Below, one piece after another: positions 29,746-45,100 of a stretch of 64,000 nt of DNA (position 1 is the stretch's first letter; each line of letters opens with the position of its first letter). A program made the position numbers and the translations under genes. The DNA lies in assembly GCF_964340395.1 (NCBI RefSeq), contig NC_135550.1, positions 25,594,676 through 25,658,675 on the forward strand, given 5' to 3'. This DNA is from Glandiceps talaboti (lineage: Eukaryota > Hemichordata > Enteropneusta > Spengelidae). Below the pieces are notes generated by a model. The model did no database searches and was not told the origin of the DNA. It saw only the letters and a program-made list of their open reading frames with translations.

Positions 29746-32700
29746 CATGCTGTTCTATTCTCAAATGGCTTCTTTCCTTCCTGAGACTCAGACAGACCAA
29801 GTAAATAGTGAAACATTTTTACATAAATTCATATATCCATTCTGACTTTAGGTCAAAAACTGGTGTTTTAAAAGAGTGTCTACTAACCTCATACAACTGC
29901 TCTGCTTCCGATACTTTACCAGAATCTAATAAAGCAAACATTAAATCATATGCTTGAAATGTAATCCCTTCAGCAACCAGTTTGTCAACCAATTCATATG
30001 CTGAAAGATGAACAAGAAAAAAATAATCAACGGTACTGCAGCACAATTGGTGATAATGAACTATTTCATTCAAAAACAATCAACATATATGAGAGCTTCA
30101 GTAACTACACGTACATGGGGGTGGAGGGGGGAGAGATGGGAAATCAAGCACAGTATGGTACAGCTGCGTGCAATGAGACTCCCTCATTCCCCTGGCATTT
30201 CCCTTGTAATTACTGTGATCATGTGAATGTAAATTCAGTAAAAGGTGTTATTATCTTCCATCCAACTGACTATCTCCATGGAGTGTATTGTTTGTTTTAA
30301 TCATTATATGTTTGTATATCAACATACATTTAATAACAATCTTCTATTGCAGGCAAATACTGGCATATTAAGAACTGAAAGTCATATGACCCGATTGTAC
30401 ATTAAAAATGAAAATCGTCCTACTGGCAACACTTCATTTTCTTTGATGTTATTCTAGTAGCAGTTTTACATGTAATGTCTGTATAACTGATAACAGGACT
30501 CGGATCACAACAATATAGCTCATACTCTGGAAGCATTTTTTTTCTGTCTTGAGTTTGCCAGAAAATTTTCTTTTCATTTTTGTCCTCCCACAAATATATT
30601 TTTTGTGAAAATTGCCAACTCCCCCCCCCCCCCCCCCCCCGATATCAAATGATGTACCCCTTTAAAACTTTGATATAACACATTACATAAACTAACCTTT
30701 CTGTAGGTCAGCTTCATTTGAAATGATCTTCTGAAAAAATTGTGCTGTTCCCATCTTTTCTTCACTTTTTTTCACTAATAATTCTTCTTCTAGTAACTTG
30801 AGGGCGCTGTCTACATCATTCCTAATACCAAAGAGTAGAAATCAAGAATTAAAAAACCAAAACCAAAAACCAAAAAAAAACAAAAAAAACCATACATCAT
30901 GTTGGGCAAAAAACATCAGATGGGGAATAGTACACCTGTATAAAACTTAAAGGGGCTTCTTTATTGAAAGCGCTGTTCTCTGCCATCAAAGAAGTTATGT
31001 TATGTTGAAAAAGTGTTCCGCTGACAAGATTTCCCAGTAGTGTCCGTGCTACCAAAATTCAATTGTGAACATATTGACTGAATATAGTGCAAGACATTGG
31101 CATATGAGGCAGCAAGGTTCACAATCTGATGAGACAGCTTTTATATAGGTAATACAGGTGTTGAAACTTAAATGGTGTCTCTATGGCAACACTTTCACAT
31201 TTATCTAGAAAATTTCTATTTGATTGGTCAAGGATAATGATCAGTCAGAAAGCTCACCTCTAAAAGTAGGGAAGTATATAGTTGAATGTGCACAACTTCA
31301 AATGTTATGATCGAGATAAACATCAATATTACAGGTTACTATTTATCAGAAGCAAAATGCTCATAATATTGCTGTAGACTCTTGAATGGTGACTGTATGA
31401 ACATAATTTCCTATTTTGAAGCATAATGCTATTTGGAGAAGATGTTCTGGTAAAGTCACCATGTTTTTAATACACTACTGTATAAACCTTGTGGACTTTG
31501 GCACTGGATTTATTTTAGTTGAATACGTGCCAACAGTGTTTTCAACAAGTGCTGCTAACATACATAAACGAAAACTCCAATTATCCGAACTCCACTTATC
31601 GAATTGTTCGGTCATCCGAACATGCATCACGTAAATGATGTTCCCCAAAGTTTTCATAGTTCAATACAAGCCATAGTGTACCTCATGCATCTGACAATCA
31701 GTCACCTTAATATTCCTATGTACGATGTACAGCAGCAATCTGTATTTGCAAGAGTTTTTCTTCACTTTGTTTAAAAAACAAGAAGACATGAATTCAAAGA
31801 TGTGTGAAAAAGAAATGAACAGCTTTTGTTGATAGAGAGAAGGTCAATACCACGTATGTTAGTTAAAAATAATGTGGCATTAGTGCAACTGGGTGAGTTA
31901 CTACTAGTAGAGTCTAATGTTCGACTGCACTGTCAACCAAATAAAAGTGCATCTGAAACTTCCTAAATTGTGACTACACTCGATTTTTCATAAACATGAC
32001 TACAGTACTTACTTGTTGGCATATGCACAAAGCAGACATTTCATATATGGGATATTTGATTCGCTACTAGTGGTTGGGAAACGGGTAGCCAGGTTAGCTA
32101 TCTTGTCTGGTTCTCCCATGTCTTCATAAAGCTTGGCTAATTGCTTTAATACGATTGCACGGGGTGCTTTGCCCTCCTCTACCATATCTTCAACTTCCCT
32201 TTCAGCTTCTATGAAGTGTGTAATATCAGAGATATATTTGGGTTTAGATGAAAGGGAGTAACTATTTGTATAACTTATGCTATATTTATCATAATCATTA
32301 CAAATTTAAAACTAAAATATGATTTTCAAAATAATAATAGCTAGATGATTGATATTTGATAGACAAGCCTACCTGCTATGTGGTACACTAAACCCATCAC
32401 ATTATAGACAAGCCTACCTGCTATGTGGTACACTAAACCCATCACAGTATAGACAAGCCTACCTTCTATGTGGTACACTAAACCCATCACAGTATAGACA
32501 AGCCTACCTGCTATGTGGTACACTAAACCCATCACAGTATAGACAAGCCTACCTTCTATGTGGTACACTAAACCCATCACAGTATAGACAAGCCTACCTG
32601 TTATGTGGTACACTAAACCCATCACAGTATAGACAAGCCTACCTGCTATGTGGTACACTAAACCCATCACAGTATAGACAAGCCTACCTTCTATGTGGTA

Positions 32701-34523
32701 CACTAAACCCATCACAATATAGACAAGCCTATCGCTACATGCTATGTGGTACACTAAACCCATCACAATATAGACAAGCCTATCACTACCTGCTATGTGG
32801 TACACTAAACCCATCACAGTATAGACAAGCCTACTATGTGGTACACTAAACCCATAACAATATAGACAATCCTACCCAAATCCTTCACATCCCACCCAAA
32901 TCTCACTCAAACCCAGTCCAACTCAAATACACCCCTATCCAAACCTAGCTTTAAGCCAAGCCAAGCCAACCCTAACCTTACCCAACCCATTCCATTCACC
33001 CAACTCCACCACACCACGCCACACCACACCCCACCCAACTCAAATACACCCCTATCCAAACCTAGCTTTAAGCCAAGCCAAGCCAACCCTAACCTTACCC
33101 AACCCATTCCATTCACCCAACTCCACCACACCACGCCACACCACACCCCACCCAACTCAAATACACCCCTATCCAAACCTAGCTCAACCCAACCCAACCC
33201 TAACCGTATCCAAGGTTGGGCTGGGTTGGGTTAGGTTTGGATAGTTTATAATGGTGACTGAATTATTCTAAAGTCTTCAAATGTTCAATTTACCTTGCTC
33301 ATTACCAGCTTCGATAGCTTTCAGAATAAATCCTGTGGAGTTGAATAAATCAAGCGTAATTCCTTTTTCTTTGCACCTAGTAATATAAACAAATATAACA
33401 TCTCATTGTGGGTCTCAACAACAAGGTAATTCTAATAGCTATTTTAGCCATCGAAATACAATGTTATAAAATACAAACTCTTTGTTTCACTTTACTCCTC
33501 AAAGAAAATGAACACATTCAACAGAAATATAGTGTAATTTCTTATCACTTTTCACTTGCAAATCTGTAATGTTGGCGTTGTATATGGTCATGTATGTGGT
33601 CATGATGATTGGTATGATGGAAATTTACTGATGTGAAATGTCACCTAAAACTAATCTTCTGGAATATAACAACATAACCAAAGACTCACAGTTTTCTGAG
33701 TTCTTGCGCCTCTTGTAAATTCTTACTCTGTAATCCTGCTTTGATTACTGCATTGTAAACTGTTTCTGGCATTTCATAATCTTTACTCAATGCATCATCC
33801 AACAATCCCTTGGCCTTAGAGAAATTCTACATGTGATAAACATATCAAAAACATCAATCAATATCGTCTGACATTCCTTCAAAAGACAGACTCTTGTATA
33901 GGCAGATACACAAACACAGATGTATAGCTATGCACAGACAGACCTATACTTGTATGTACATACACGTGTGCACAAACAGGCTGACAGAATGTATATATAG
34001 ACAGACAGACATACTGATATACATACTCATGTATATACACAGATGTATCACATTCTTATCATCTGGCATCCACATCCCAACGTGAACCGACACACATGAA
34101 GTATAGAAACTGTTTGTATTTTGAATTTTGTCAATTCATAACTTTCACATTCAATTAAATTTCACTAATCCGATCACTTTGCCTTCTGAATAATTTCCAG
34201 ATTAAATATTCACAGAAACACCCAACCACATGTATTGCTGATTTGCTATAAGACATCCACAGAAACACCCTCATCTAATACACCACTGAGTTGCTATGAG
34301 ATAATAACAGTTCAGCCACATAAACACAAGATATTGTGTTATGCCTATAGCAATACGGAACAAGAATTCATGTTTATAAATTTGAGATTATTAATACCTC
34401 TTATTATGGTGAATGTCACTGAAAGGCAAAATCAAAACATATTTCATAACATACCCCTGCTTCGCCAACGAGACAAATTAATCGTTCATATTTGGCTTCT
34501 GAATCTTCAATGGCATTTACATC
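27440..34523 (-). CDS. LRPPRC: LRPPRC exons 27-36: C-terminal block and stop (residues 1029-1396)
   Basis: Exons 34455-34523, 33690-33826, 33294-33376, 32013-32208, 30697-30821, 29888-30000, 29370-29444, 28953-29037, 28169-28311 and 27440-27520. Landmarks are [20 protein letters not shown] (PPR), [10 protein letters not shown] with [19 protein letters not shown] (human FFLQLVDAGKVDDARALLQ), [12 protein letters not shown] and the terminal [15 protein letters not shown], ending in TAG at 27440-27442. This region is less conserved than exons 19-26, but every junction is in phase. Confidence 0.93.
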
Positions 34524-37500
34524 CTGAAATGCATAAAAAAAAGTAACAATAGAGTAATAGCACAAACAACTGCAGTTTTTAAAAAATGTTTATGCACATG
34601 CTGATCCATGCTACATATAGGAATCCAGTTGTCTATCCAGCCTTGTTGTTATCTTTGTATATGTGATCTTGTGGCTGTTGCTATGAGCATGGTCTTGTTG
34701 CTAAACATATTTGCATACATCTTTTAAATGTTTGTTCACTTGTCTATTGATCCCTGTTGTTATCTTTGTGATATCCACCATTGTTTGGCTGTTGCTATAG
34801 GCATGGTCAAGTTGCCAGGCATATTTACATACATTCTGTGAACGTTTATTCACTTGTCTGTTAATCCCAGTTGTTATCTTTGCAATATATATATGTGATC
34901 ACTTGGTTATTGCTATGGGCATGGTCTTGTTGCCAGGCATATGTATATACATTTTTTTTGACAGTTTATTCACTTGCATATTACTCACTTTCGTTATCTT
35001 TGCAATTGACATCATCATACATCTGTTTCTATGGGCATAGTCTCGATTCTTGTTGCTACGCATACATTACATACATCTCATTAGTTCACTTGTCTATGAA
35101 TCCCTGCTATCTTTGCAATATACACCCATGTTTGGCTGTTGCTAAGGGCATGGTCTTGTTGCTAGGGATATTGCATACATTTTTTGGATGTTTAGTAATT
35201 TACCTACCAGATGATGTTATTTTACCATCTATGAACTGGCATTTGGTTGTTGCTAAGGGCATGGTCATGGCTGCTGGAGCTAACTGTGTTTTCATTTTTT
35301 TTTAAATGTCTGCAGAATAGCACGTATAGAAACATCTCACCAAATTTCAGCCCCATTTTTTACCTGAATCACACACCAGTAGTAAGTATTTTGATTTGAA
35401 CAATTTCCAAATTAGACGTCCAAGGTAATATACCCACCAAATATCATGGCAATCGGTCCAGCGGTTTTTGACTTTAAGTTGTTTACACATACAGAGAGAC
35501 AGACAGACACTTTTCCATGCCTATAGCACTACTGAACTTAAGAAGTTCAAGTGTGCTAAAACAAAGAGAAAAATCCATCTGTACAGAGTATATAAAATTT
35601 ACCATCTCTCTTGCCGTTCCTGGAATGTCAAATGGCACCTCCTGTCCATGTGTCTTTAAAGTATTAGCAAGGTATCGCAGTGTCCTTTCTCTGGGATTTA
35701 CATCCTCTTCCTGCATTTTGGTCCAAGTATCCAGGCATTTCTGCCAGTTATTTTGCTTGGCTGTGAATCACAATGGAGTTTGATAGTAAATAAAAACTAA
35801 AAACAAACATCATCCTTGTCTCCATTCTGGCATTGATTTTCAGCTATTCTAAAACTCTTCATATTGTTTGTTATTATTGTTATTAATGTAACTACAAAAG
35901 AGAAAAGTGAAAACAGGATCAAACTGAAAACTGTTCCAATTCAGCTTGAAATCAGATTGGTTGTTTATAACCTAGGCTGGAATCCATGCAAATGGGGTTT
36001 TGAATTTGTTTTCCTAATTTACATATTCAAAACCTCATTTGGGGAGAAATCGTGTAACTCTGTAACGAATAATCTGATCGAAAAACGAAAACCAAACATC
36101 GATAAGTCAGAGTTCGAAGAATTACCATACAACTACATTGCCATCCCGCTAAGATGTTTTTTTCGTGTCAAAGGATTAGTCTGAACGTGGAAAAATCTCT
36201 CCAAGTGAAGTCGAAGATGATGTATTTTAATAAATATTCATGAGAGGTTACCTATGGCGCCATGAGCTTTGAGGACTGGAATGCGGAAGTAGCTCTCTGT
36301 ACAGCAGATCGTGTTGACAGTGTAGGACGTAAATTTTATGGCTTTTCAGTCGTAACATCGCGGGAATTTCAAAAAATCTGTGCAGTAAATAAGCTTTATT
36401 TGTCGGGAATCACAATTCTTGTGTATATTTTGGTAAAGGGTCAGGAACATCGGATATCTGTTTCTCTACACTGACTGTGCAGGGCAGGCTGACAAACACT
36501 TTGACATGTGCAAATAAAAAATGTAATAAAAAGTAATAAAAAGTTCAAAGTCAATCTCATCCAAAACATTTCATGCTTTGTTGGAAATCAGTTGAGGGAT
36601 TCTTCCCCATGTACCTTAAATTGTACACACGTTTATGGCTCTTTGAATCACTGTATTTATGTTATGTTAATTTTCTCAACTGGTTTTGATGATGCTCTCT
36701 AATTCTCAGTATCTGCAATAGCATTTTACCTCATGCTAGAGGGTCAAAATAGAACAAGGCGATCAAGTTATTCTTAATACCTGCAATAGCATTTTACCTC
36801 ATGCTAGAGGGTCAAAATAGAACAAGGCGATCAACTTATTCTTAATACCTGCAAATGGCATTTTACCTCATGCTAGAGGGTCAAAATAGAACAAGGCGAT
36901 CAACTTATTCTCAATACCTGCAAATGGCATTTTACCTCATGCTAGAGGGTCAAAATAGAACAAGGCGGTCGACTTATTCTCAGTACCTGCAAATGGCATT
37001 TTACCTCATGCTAGAGGGTCAAAATAGAACAAGGTGGTTGACTTATTCTTGGTACCTGCAAATGGCATTTTACCTCATGCTGAAGGGTCAAAATAGAACA
37101 AGGTGGTTGACTTATTTTCACATGTGTCTATACTAATGCATGTGTAGCAAGTGTAGCTCTCGAAGTCGTTATTTTTTATGAATAAACCTAGGTGGTAGAA
37201 TTCTACTTCAGGTGCCAAGAATTATCTGCCCTACTACATGGAACTGATACAATCTTCATGTTTAGATGCAAACTTACTGTACATTTCAAGGAGAAACATG
37301 TACATAGCATCTCTATCACATTCAAACAGTTCCTTGGTAATATCTACAAGAGTCTCAAGTTCTTCCGCCTTGTCTTCACTGATACACTTCCTGGCATACC
37401 AGGCCAGTCTGTCTGGTCTGGCTCGTAGGCCTGGTGTCTAAAGAAAATGAATAACAAGAGAGAGTCAATGTACTGCTGTAAAGATTTCAGCCACCCAGGG

Positions 37501-39087
37501 ATGTCCCATACAAAGCACTGATACCTTAGTTGAGGAAAAACAAGTCTTTTGTAGAAGACAGACTCCCCACGTAGGTGACTTGCAAATTGCATGTGACTAA
37601 ACTGAACACCATTAAGGTCATGTGATATGCAAGAAATTTACTGATTTTGTTAAGTGACCCTTAAGGTCACAGTTAAGGTCAAAGGTCAATGTCTTAATAA
37701 AAAGCTCACATTTAATTGTTTAGGTGTAGGTATTTGAATGAACTCAAAGAATAACAATTGATCAAGTATCTCCCTGCCTGTATTATTTGTGAACATGATT
37801 TAAAGGTGATTCAAAATGCTCACAACCTTGAAAAATGTTCTTTATACTTCCCATAACCAGTAAATGCAAAGCTGACTATTCAAAATTGCATGATAGGTGA
37901 GAAAAAAAGAGTTAAAATTGGCGATCAGTGGTGACCCGAACAGCCATGAACTTGCAGTTACACTGTAATTGACAGTTTTACAGTGTCTACGTAGTCAATA
38001 AATGAAATCTCTATTTATTACAGCTATATAGAAATTATTGATTTAGAAATCCACATATGGTTGCCATTTGGTCAAATTTGCATATTTCTCAAAACAAAGT
38101 GACATACATATGTACCACATGATGTGTCACATATGTGCACGGTATGAATGACATTGCATGTGATACATCTGAGAAATGACATTACAGATGCACACAGATG
38201 CACAGATGGATGGCGCACATTGTAGTAGGGGGGGGGGTGCAAAAAGGGCACAAGGTCAAGATCAGTATGAATGAAACAAAGCAAATGTTTGCCCATATTT
38301 TGTTGATACTAAAGAAATTCAGAAGTGTTTAGTGCATTTCATGCTCTGTTGAAACCAGCCAAATAAGGCTAGACAGCACTGGTTCTGCACAATCAACTGG
38401 TCAACTGACATTGTTTCTAACTTCCTGTTAATCAACACTACATGCACCCCATATCTTCTTACCTCTATGATTCTTTCAGCTTGTTTGTATTTGCCAGCTG
38501 ACAGTAAGGCAAAGATCAAGTCAAAAAACACATTTCTTTCTCCAACGATGGAACTGCCATAATCCATAGCTACAAAAAGTCAAACAAGCATGGGATAATT
38601 TTAGAAAGACTTGGTTTTCATACAAGTTGGTAATTCAAAGCACTTTGTAGGATTGGCAAGCAGATCACTGCACATTCCTTAGTTTTGTAAATCTTTCTAA
38701 AAATATTAGTTTGTAATCAAAACACTGCTAAAAGGATGAAATTTTAATGACAGTTGACAGAAATCAGTAAAACACTGGTACATATACATCTATACAAAAA
38801 AACACTACTACAATCTTACGCTATTCCAGCTACAAGGGCACCTGCCTTCATCAAAAGATTGTGTCAACTTTTTGGACACCCAACTTACCCCTTTGTAGCT
38901 GCTCTTTATTTCCATCTTCTACAAGTTTGACTAGCACATCATGAAACATTGGTAGAGATCGGAATCTATCATGACACTCCATTACACAGTCAAGAGCTCC
39001 TACAATATCTCCCCTGTGAATTATGAAGCAGTAGGTCCAGTTACGAAAACAGAAGAAATGTAAAAAATATGTACACACATGCAAATG

Positions 39088-39144
<57 letters not shown>

Positions 39145-42100
39145 CTTGGTGTCTAAAGTACACTGAACTTCAATTGAGTTGTGCTAAAAAAAATGATATT
39201 TGTGTCTTACTTACTTTTTTAGGTGTGACCTGACCAATGGTCCCAGAAGATTGGAGCTAGGTTTCACTATATTTGTTTCAATACATTTGTAAAACAAACT
39301 TTTGGTTTCTTCCACCATCCCTTTATTAGCCACATTGTTCAGTAGATGGAAGACACTTTGCTTGGTTTGAGCTGACAGAGGAGTTTTCTTGTCTGCCATT
39401 TCTTGAAGTGTTTCAAGGGCCTCTGTCACAAGATCAGAAAACATGTTATCCACAAATCAGCTGTTAGACATTAAATGAAATTTCTAGTTGAAAATGTCCT
39501 TTCCAGAGTGCACATACTTACAGTGGCACAAGCTTTATAAGTTTTTTTCTCAAGTAAATAATATGTGACACCTTGATTGAACTATTGTAGTATAATGTTA
39601 ATGTCAATGCAAGCCTTTTAGAACAGTGAAATTGTGTTCTGGCATTGTTAGTACAGCTGATTGCATAGTAAGGATTTCCTTTACAGTTTTATACATATAA
39701 TAAATATGTAATAATTTACAACATGTGCAAATGGTGGCTAAATATGCTTCAGTACGTAGAACGCGGCACACAATGCGTCCAAAGATGTCTGAACTCAACT
39801 TGTGCCCCTTCTAGGTATTTTAACTTTTCAGTAATATTTTGTAGCACATCTAGATCTTGCAGAGAGTGTGCAATTTCTCTGGTAATGATGGAAAAGTTAC
39901 TTGTCATACAATAAGAATTTCACTATTTATGATTGATAAATCTTTTTCATGAGTAGATAAATTTTTCTAGAACTTTTAAGAACTTCATGAACATTTACAT
40001 TGAAATATTAAAGGAGGACTAGATGAAGTGCTAAAAATATATAGTAAGGTTATTAAAACTATGCGATTGGAGAGAAAAGAAAAGAGTGATACCTTCAATT
40101 CTTCCATCCAGTGTTAATGTTTTAGCAAGTTCCAGGTATTTGGAAGAGTCCAGCTGAAAGTCAGGCTCACACGATTCTCTGTACACAGACAATAAAAAAG
40201 TGAAAAGTATTTAACATTGTTTTTACAGTGTCTATGTAGTCAATAAACTTTGATAAGTATCTGACATTGTTTTACAGTGTCTACGTAGTCAATAAATTTC
40301 AAATAAGGAAGTTTCTGTAATATTTCCAAATTTTCCACAAATTACAAATGTTCTATGTGCAAATCTTCATAATTTTTACACACTGACAGTTGTGACTGAA
40401 TTGGTGGGAAGAAAGAGAGCATGTAAAACTGTGATGTTATAAACGTAACATTTTGATGAAAATTCAAAGTTGTACAAATGGATCTATAATCTGTTACAAA
40501 TTTGATAACTTACAATTCTCGTTTCCATTTCAAAGCTTCTTCTGTTTTATCAGCTCTTGCTGCCGTGCCAATCAGTGTTGCAAAGATGGCACCTGCCACG
40601 TTATGGCCACCAGCTTTTAGTTCCTCCATGAAACTTATCATTTTTTCATAATTCTGTCAATTTCAACAAACATACAATATTGAAGAAAAGGTGCCTCAAA
40701 TAATTAAATTTTTTAAAAGTTTTGTCACTAAATTGAAATGTTCAAGTTCTTGAAATATTACAGCAAGGTGTGACACTTACCCCCTTTGTACCATGGAGTA
40801 GTATCAATTTTCGAAGTACACTTCTTGTGTTCATATTTTTCTCTTTCAACTCATGCAAATGGTTTTCTAGCACTTCACTATCCACAATCTGTTTAAAAAT
40901 GATAGTACAAGTGAGTGATGATGGTGAAAAAATAATTTCACTTTCATACACACCATGACAAAATAAACTGCAAGCGTAAAGAAGACAGGACCTGCAACAT
41001 AATTTCACTTTCATAGAAACAACTGCAAGTGTATAGAAGACAGGACTGCAACATAATTTCACTTTCATAGAAACTAAACTGCAAGAGTAGAGAGCTTGTA
41101 CAATTAGATATTATTCCCCAATATTTTTCTTCAGAAAAATATGAATGACCCAAGGGGCCTTGTCACTACCAGTCACTAGACTCATCAGAAAAATATGAAT
41201 GACCCAAGGGGCCTTGTCACTACCAGTCACTAGACTCATAATGACAAAGTTTCGTAGAAGACAGAGCACCCCCTCCCATGTAGTTTACTTGCGTGTGACT
41301 AAAACAGCATGTGATATGCTATGAATTAACTGCTTTTCTTAAGTGACCCTGAAGGTCAAGGTTAAAGTCCAAGGTCAATGTCTTAATAAAATGTTCACAT
41401 TGAGTTATGCAATAAATATTTATTTTTATCAACAAAATGACCACCATTCAGTAAAAATTGACATGAGTTCAAAGAATAACAATTGATCAAGTATTTCCCT
41501 GCCTGTATTATTTGTGAACATGATTTAAAAGAAATTGAACACAAATGAAAACACCACTGATTGCACGTGATATGCAAAAAATTAATGGATTTTGACAACT
41601 GACCCAGAAGGTCAAGGGTCAAGGTATCATAAGATAGCTTGTATCTGATAATATGGGGGTAGACACTTGAATGATGTCCCTAATGTATTATAGTTCTTGA
41701 ATTATATAGAAATTATTGATTTCGAAATCCACATATGGCTGCCATTCCGTCAAATTTACATATTTTACATAACAAAGTGACATGCATATGTACCACATGA
41801 TGTGCATAATATGAATGAAATTGCATGTTACATGTCTGAGAAATGACGTATTACAGTTGCATGAATGCACGAACGGACAGGTGGACAGAGCCCATTGTAA
41901 TAGCCTCTGGGCTACCCCTTTGGAGGGGCTAAAAAACCTTTTGCGAGTACTTTCCTGCTTCATGGAGAAAAATATGAGGGAATACCGTAATACTGATTCG
42001 GAATGTTTTGGCTCACATCTCAAGTACCGCTACACTCATGAAAGTATGGGCACAGAACATTGCAAGCAATTGTGCAAATACCCCCCAAGTACACCACACT

Positions 42101-45100
42101 TACACTCACGTGTCATGAGGTTCTGTTATATTAGTTGACATGGTGTTGTCTTTTTCATTACAGGGTAAACTATATAATTTTAGGTAGAAGTAACCCTTAC
42201 CGTAGGAAGAAGATCAAGATGGTTGCCAATGTCACCTTCAAGTTCACTTGGGTCAATTAACTTCCTTGCTGCACCAATCACATTGAGTAAACCATGTTTG
42301 TTTAAACAGCTGCGAATTCCTCGAAACTTACTTGCTGACAGTTTGAAATCCTACAAATCCATAAAAACAACAACATTGTATACTTGTGTTTGCTGAATTC
42401 AAGGAATCCATGAACCAGGCTTAATATGTATGACATGATTTTTCATAGAAGATCCTGGGAAGATAATATTTTGCTGATATGATGATGCTCTGTGATCTGG
42501 GCCGGAGAGTTTAGAAACTTGTAAAGTCCAGTTTTATTGAGATAATTGACATTTCTGTTTTTGATGTTGTTGATAAAAACAATGTTCAATGTTTTAATGT
42601 GAGTAGTACTGGTACATTTGCAGGGACTGACCTGTTCATTAAGTTTGTAAAACAATTGGCGGAATTTAGGACCTAATCGAGCACTATCTTCAGGTGGCAT
42701 ATCGTCCAATAACTGGTAGATAAGGAAACTAGCTGTACCTGCAATGTTGAAAACAATATCATGACGTGTTTATCAAATTATTACTCTGGTAATTGAGCCT
42801 TTGGTTTACTAAAATAGACACAACCTATTTTCTCACAACATGTTGACACAACAGTGATACGCTCTTGAATGGACATTGGTTTAATTATAGTGTCAGTAGG
42901 GAGGTGTTACAGAGTTTTATTGACAGAGTTCAGTGAACTTGCAGTGTACTGTTTTGGGACTTCCTATGTTTAATCACAAAGTGATTAGAATGTTGATACA
43001 ACAGTGATGAACTATTGAATGGACGTTGGTTTAATTAAAGTCTCAGTAGGCAGGCATCATAGAGCTTTATTGACAGAGTTTGAGGACTTTCACTATATCT
43101 TAATCACCCAACAGAAGAACCGATATTGCCCACTTGTGTAATCTACCACATTGAAGAACAATAGATTTAGTTTGTGCCTATCTTAGCAAATCGAAGGCTA
43201 GATTACCCGAGTTGTATTTAGATTTTTATTCAAGGTTATTGATGATATGAATGATAACATTACCAAGGGTTGTCACCAGATGCAAATAGTACGACTGGTT
43301 GTGATACTAGGGTTGAGGGCGGTGTACTGACGGGTATATAGCTCACACAAAGAGGTTGATAGTGATACAAGAAGTTCTTTACATGAAGGAATTTAGTACT
43401 TGAAGAATAGATTCAGTTATGCTGACAAATCAAAATGTCTGAAATTCAAAAAATAATTCCCTCATAACTAGTGATACAGATACATTGACAAGAGTCAGAG
43501 TGCAAAACCATTATTGTAGTTTGGGTACTACATGTACAGTTTAGTTTGCAAAATTCAAATTCTTCCAATCGACACTTCCACTTCATGTGTAAATATACTA
43601 AATGCCAGGGGAACTTGACATTCTTTTTGTGAATGTGAGCCATTATGTATAGAGGCCATAAAACCATTCAAATCAAACCATTAAATGTAATACAAGTCAG
43701 TGTAGTTCCAATGTACCTACTGTTCAAATCAAACCATGAAATGTAATACAAGTCAGTGTAGTTCCAATGTACCTACTGTTCAAATCAAACCATGAAATGT
43801 AATACAAGTCAGTGTAGTTCCAATGTACCTACTGTTCAAATCAAACCTTGAAATGTAATACAAGTCAGTGTAGTTCCAATGTACCTACTGTTCAAATCAA
43901 ACCATGAAATGTAATACAAGTCAGTGTAGTTCCAATGTACCTACTGTTCAAATCAAACCATGAAATGTAATACAAGTCAGTGTAGTTCCAATGTACCTAC
44001 TGTTCAAATCAAACCATGAAATGTAATACAAGTCAGTGTAGTTCCAATGTACCTACTGTTCAAATCAAACCTTGAAATGTAATACAAGTCAGTGTAGTTC
44101 CAATGTACCTACTGTTCAAATCAAACCATGAAATGTAATACAAGTCAGTGTAGTTCCAATGTACCTACTGTTCAAATCAAACCTTGAAATGTAATACAAG
44201 TCAGTGTAGTTCCAATGTACCTACTGTTCAAATCAAACCATGAAATGTAATACAAGTCAGTGTAGTTCCAATGTACCTACTGTTCAAATCAAACCATGAA
44301 ATGTAATACAAGTCAGTGTAGTTCCAATGTACCTACTGTTCAAATCAAACCATGAAATGTAATACAAGTCAGTGTAGTTCCAATGTACCTACTGTTCAAA
44401 TCAAACCATGAAATGTAATACAAGTCAGTGTAGTTCCAATGTACCTACTGTTCAAATCAAACCATGAAATGTAATACAAGTCAGTGTAGTTCCAATGTAC
44501 CTACTGTTCAAATCAAACCATGAAATGTAATACAAGTCAGTGTAGTTCCAATGTACCTACTGTTCAAATCAAACCATGAAATGTAATACAAGTCAGTGTA
44601 GTTCCAATGTACCTACTGTTCAAATCAAACCTTGAAATGTAATACAAGTCAGTGTAGTTCCAATGTACCTACTGTTCAAATCAAACCTTGAAATGTAATA
44701 CAAGTCAGTGTAGTTCCAATGTACCTACTGTTCAAATCAAACCTTGAAATGTAATACAAGTCAGTGTAGTTCCAATGTACCTACTGTTCAAATCAAACCT
44801 TGAAATGTTATACAAGTCAGTGTAGTTCCAATGTACCTACTGTTCAAATCAAACCTTGAAATGTAATACAAGTCATTGTAGTTCCAATGTACCTACTGTT
44901 CAAATCAAACCTTGAAATGTTATACAAGTCAGTGTAGTTCCAATGTACCTACTGTTCAAATCAAACCTTGAAATGTTATACAAGTCAGTGTAGTTCCAAT
45001 GTACCTACTGTTCAAATCAAACCTTGAAATGTAATACAAGTCAGTGTAGTTCCAATGTACCTACTGTTCAAATCAAACCTTGAAATGTTATACAAGTCAG

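Noticed and set aside
31470-31635. pogo/Tigger-like terminal repeats suggested by ATTATCCGAAC and TCATCCGAAC
   Set aside because: Only a few short motif matches; no convincing pair of inverted ends or TA target duplication could be placed.
35864-36474. Two plus-strand ORFs in LRPPRC intron 25 ([13 protein letters not shown].. and [13 protein letters not shown]..)
   Set aside because: No recognisable domain or splice structure; antisense to the gene and probably repeat-derived or fortuitous.
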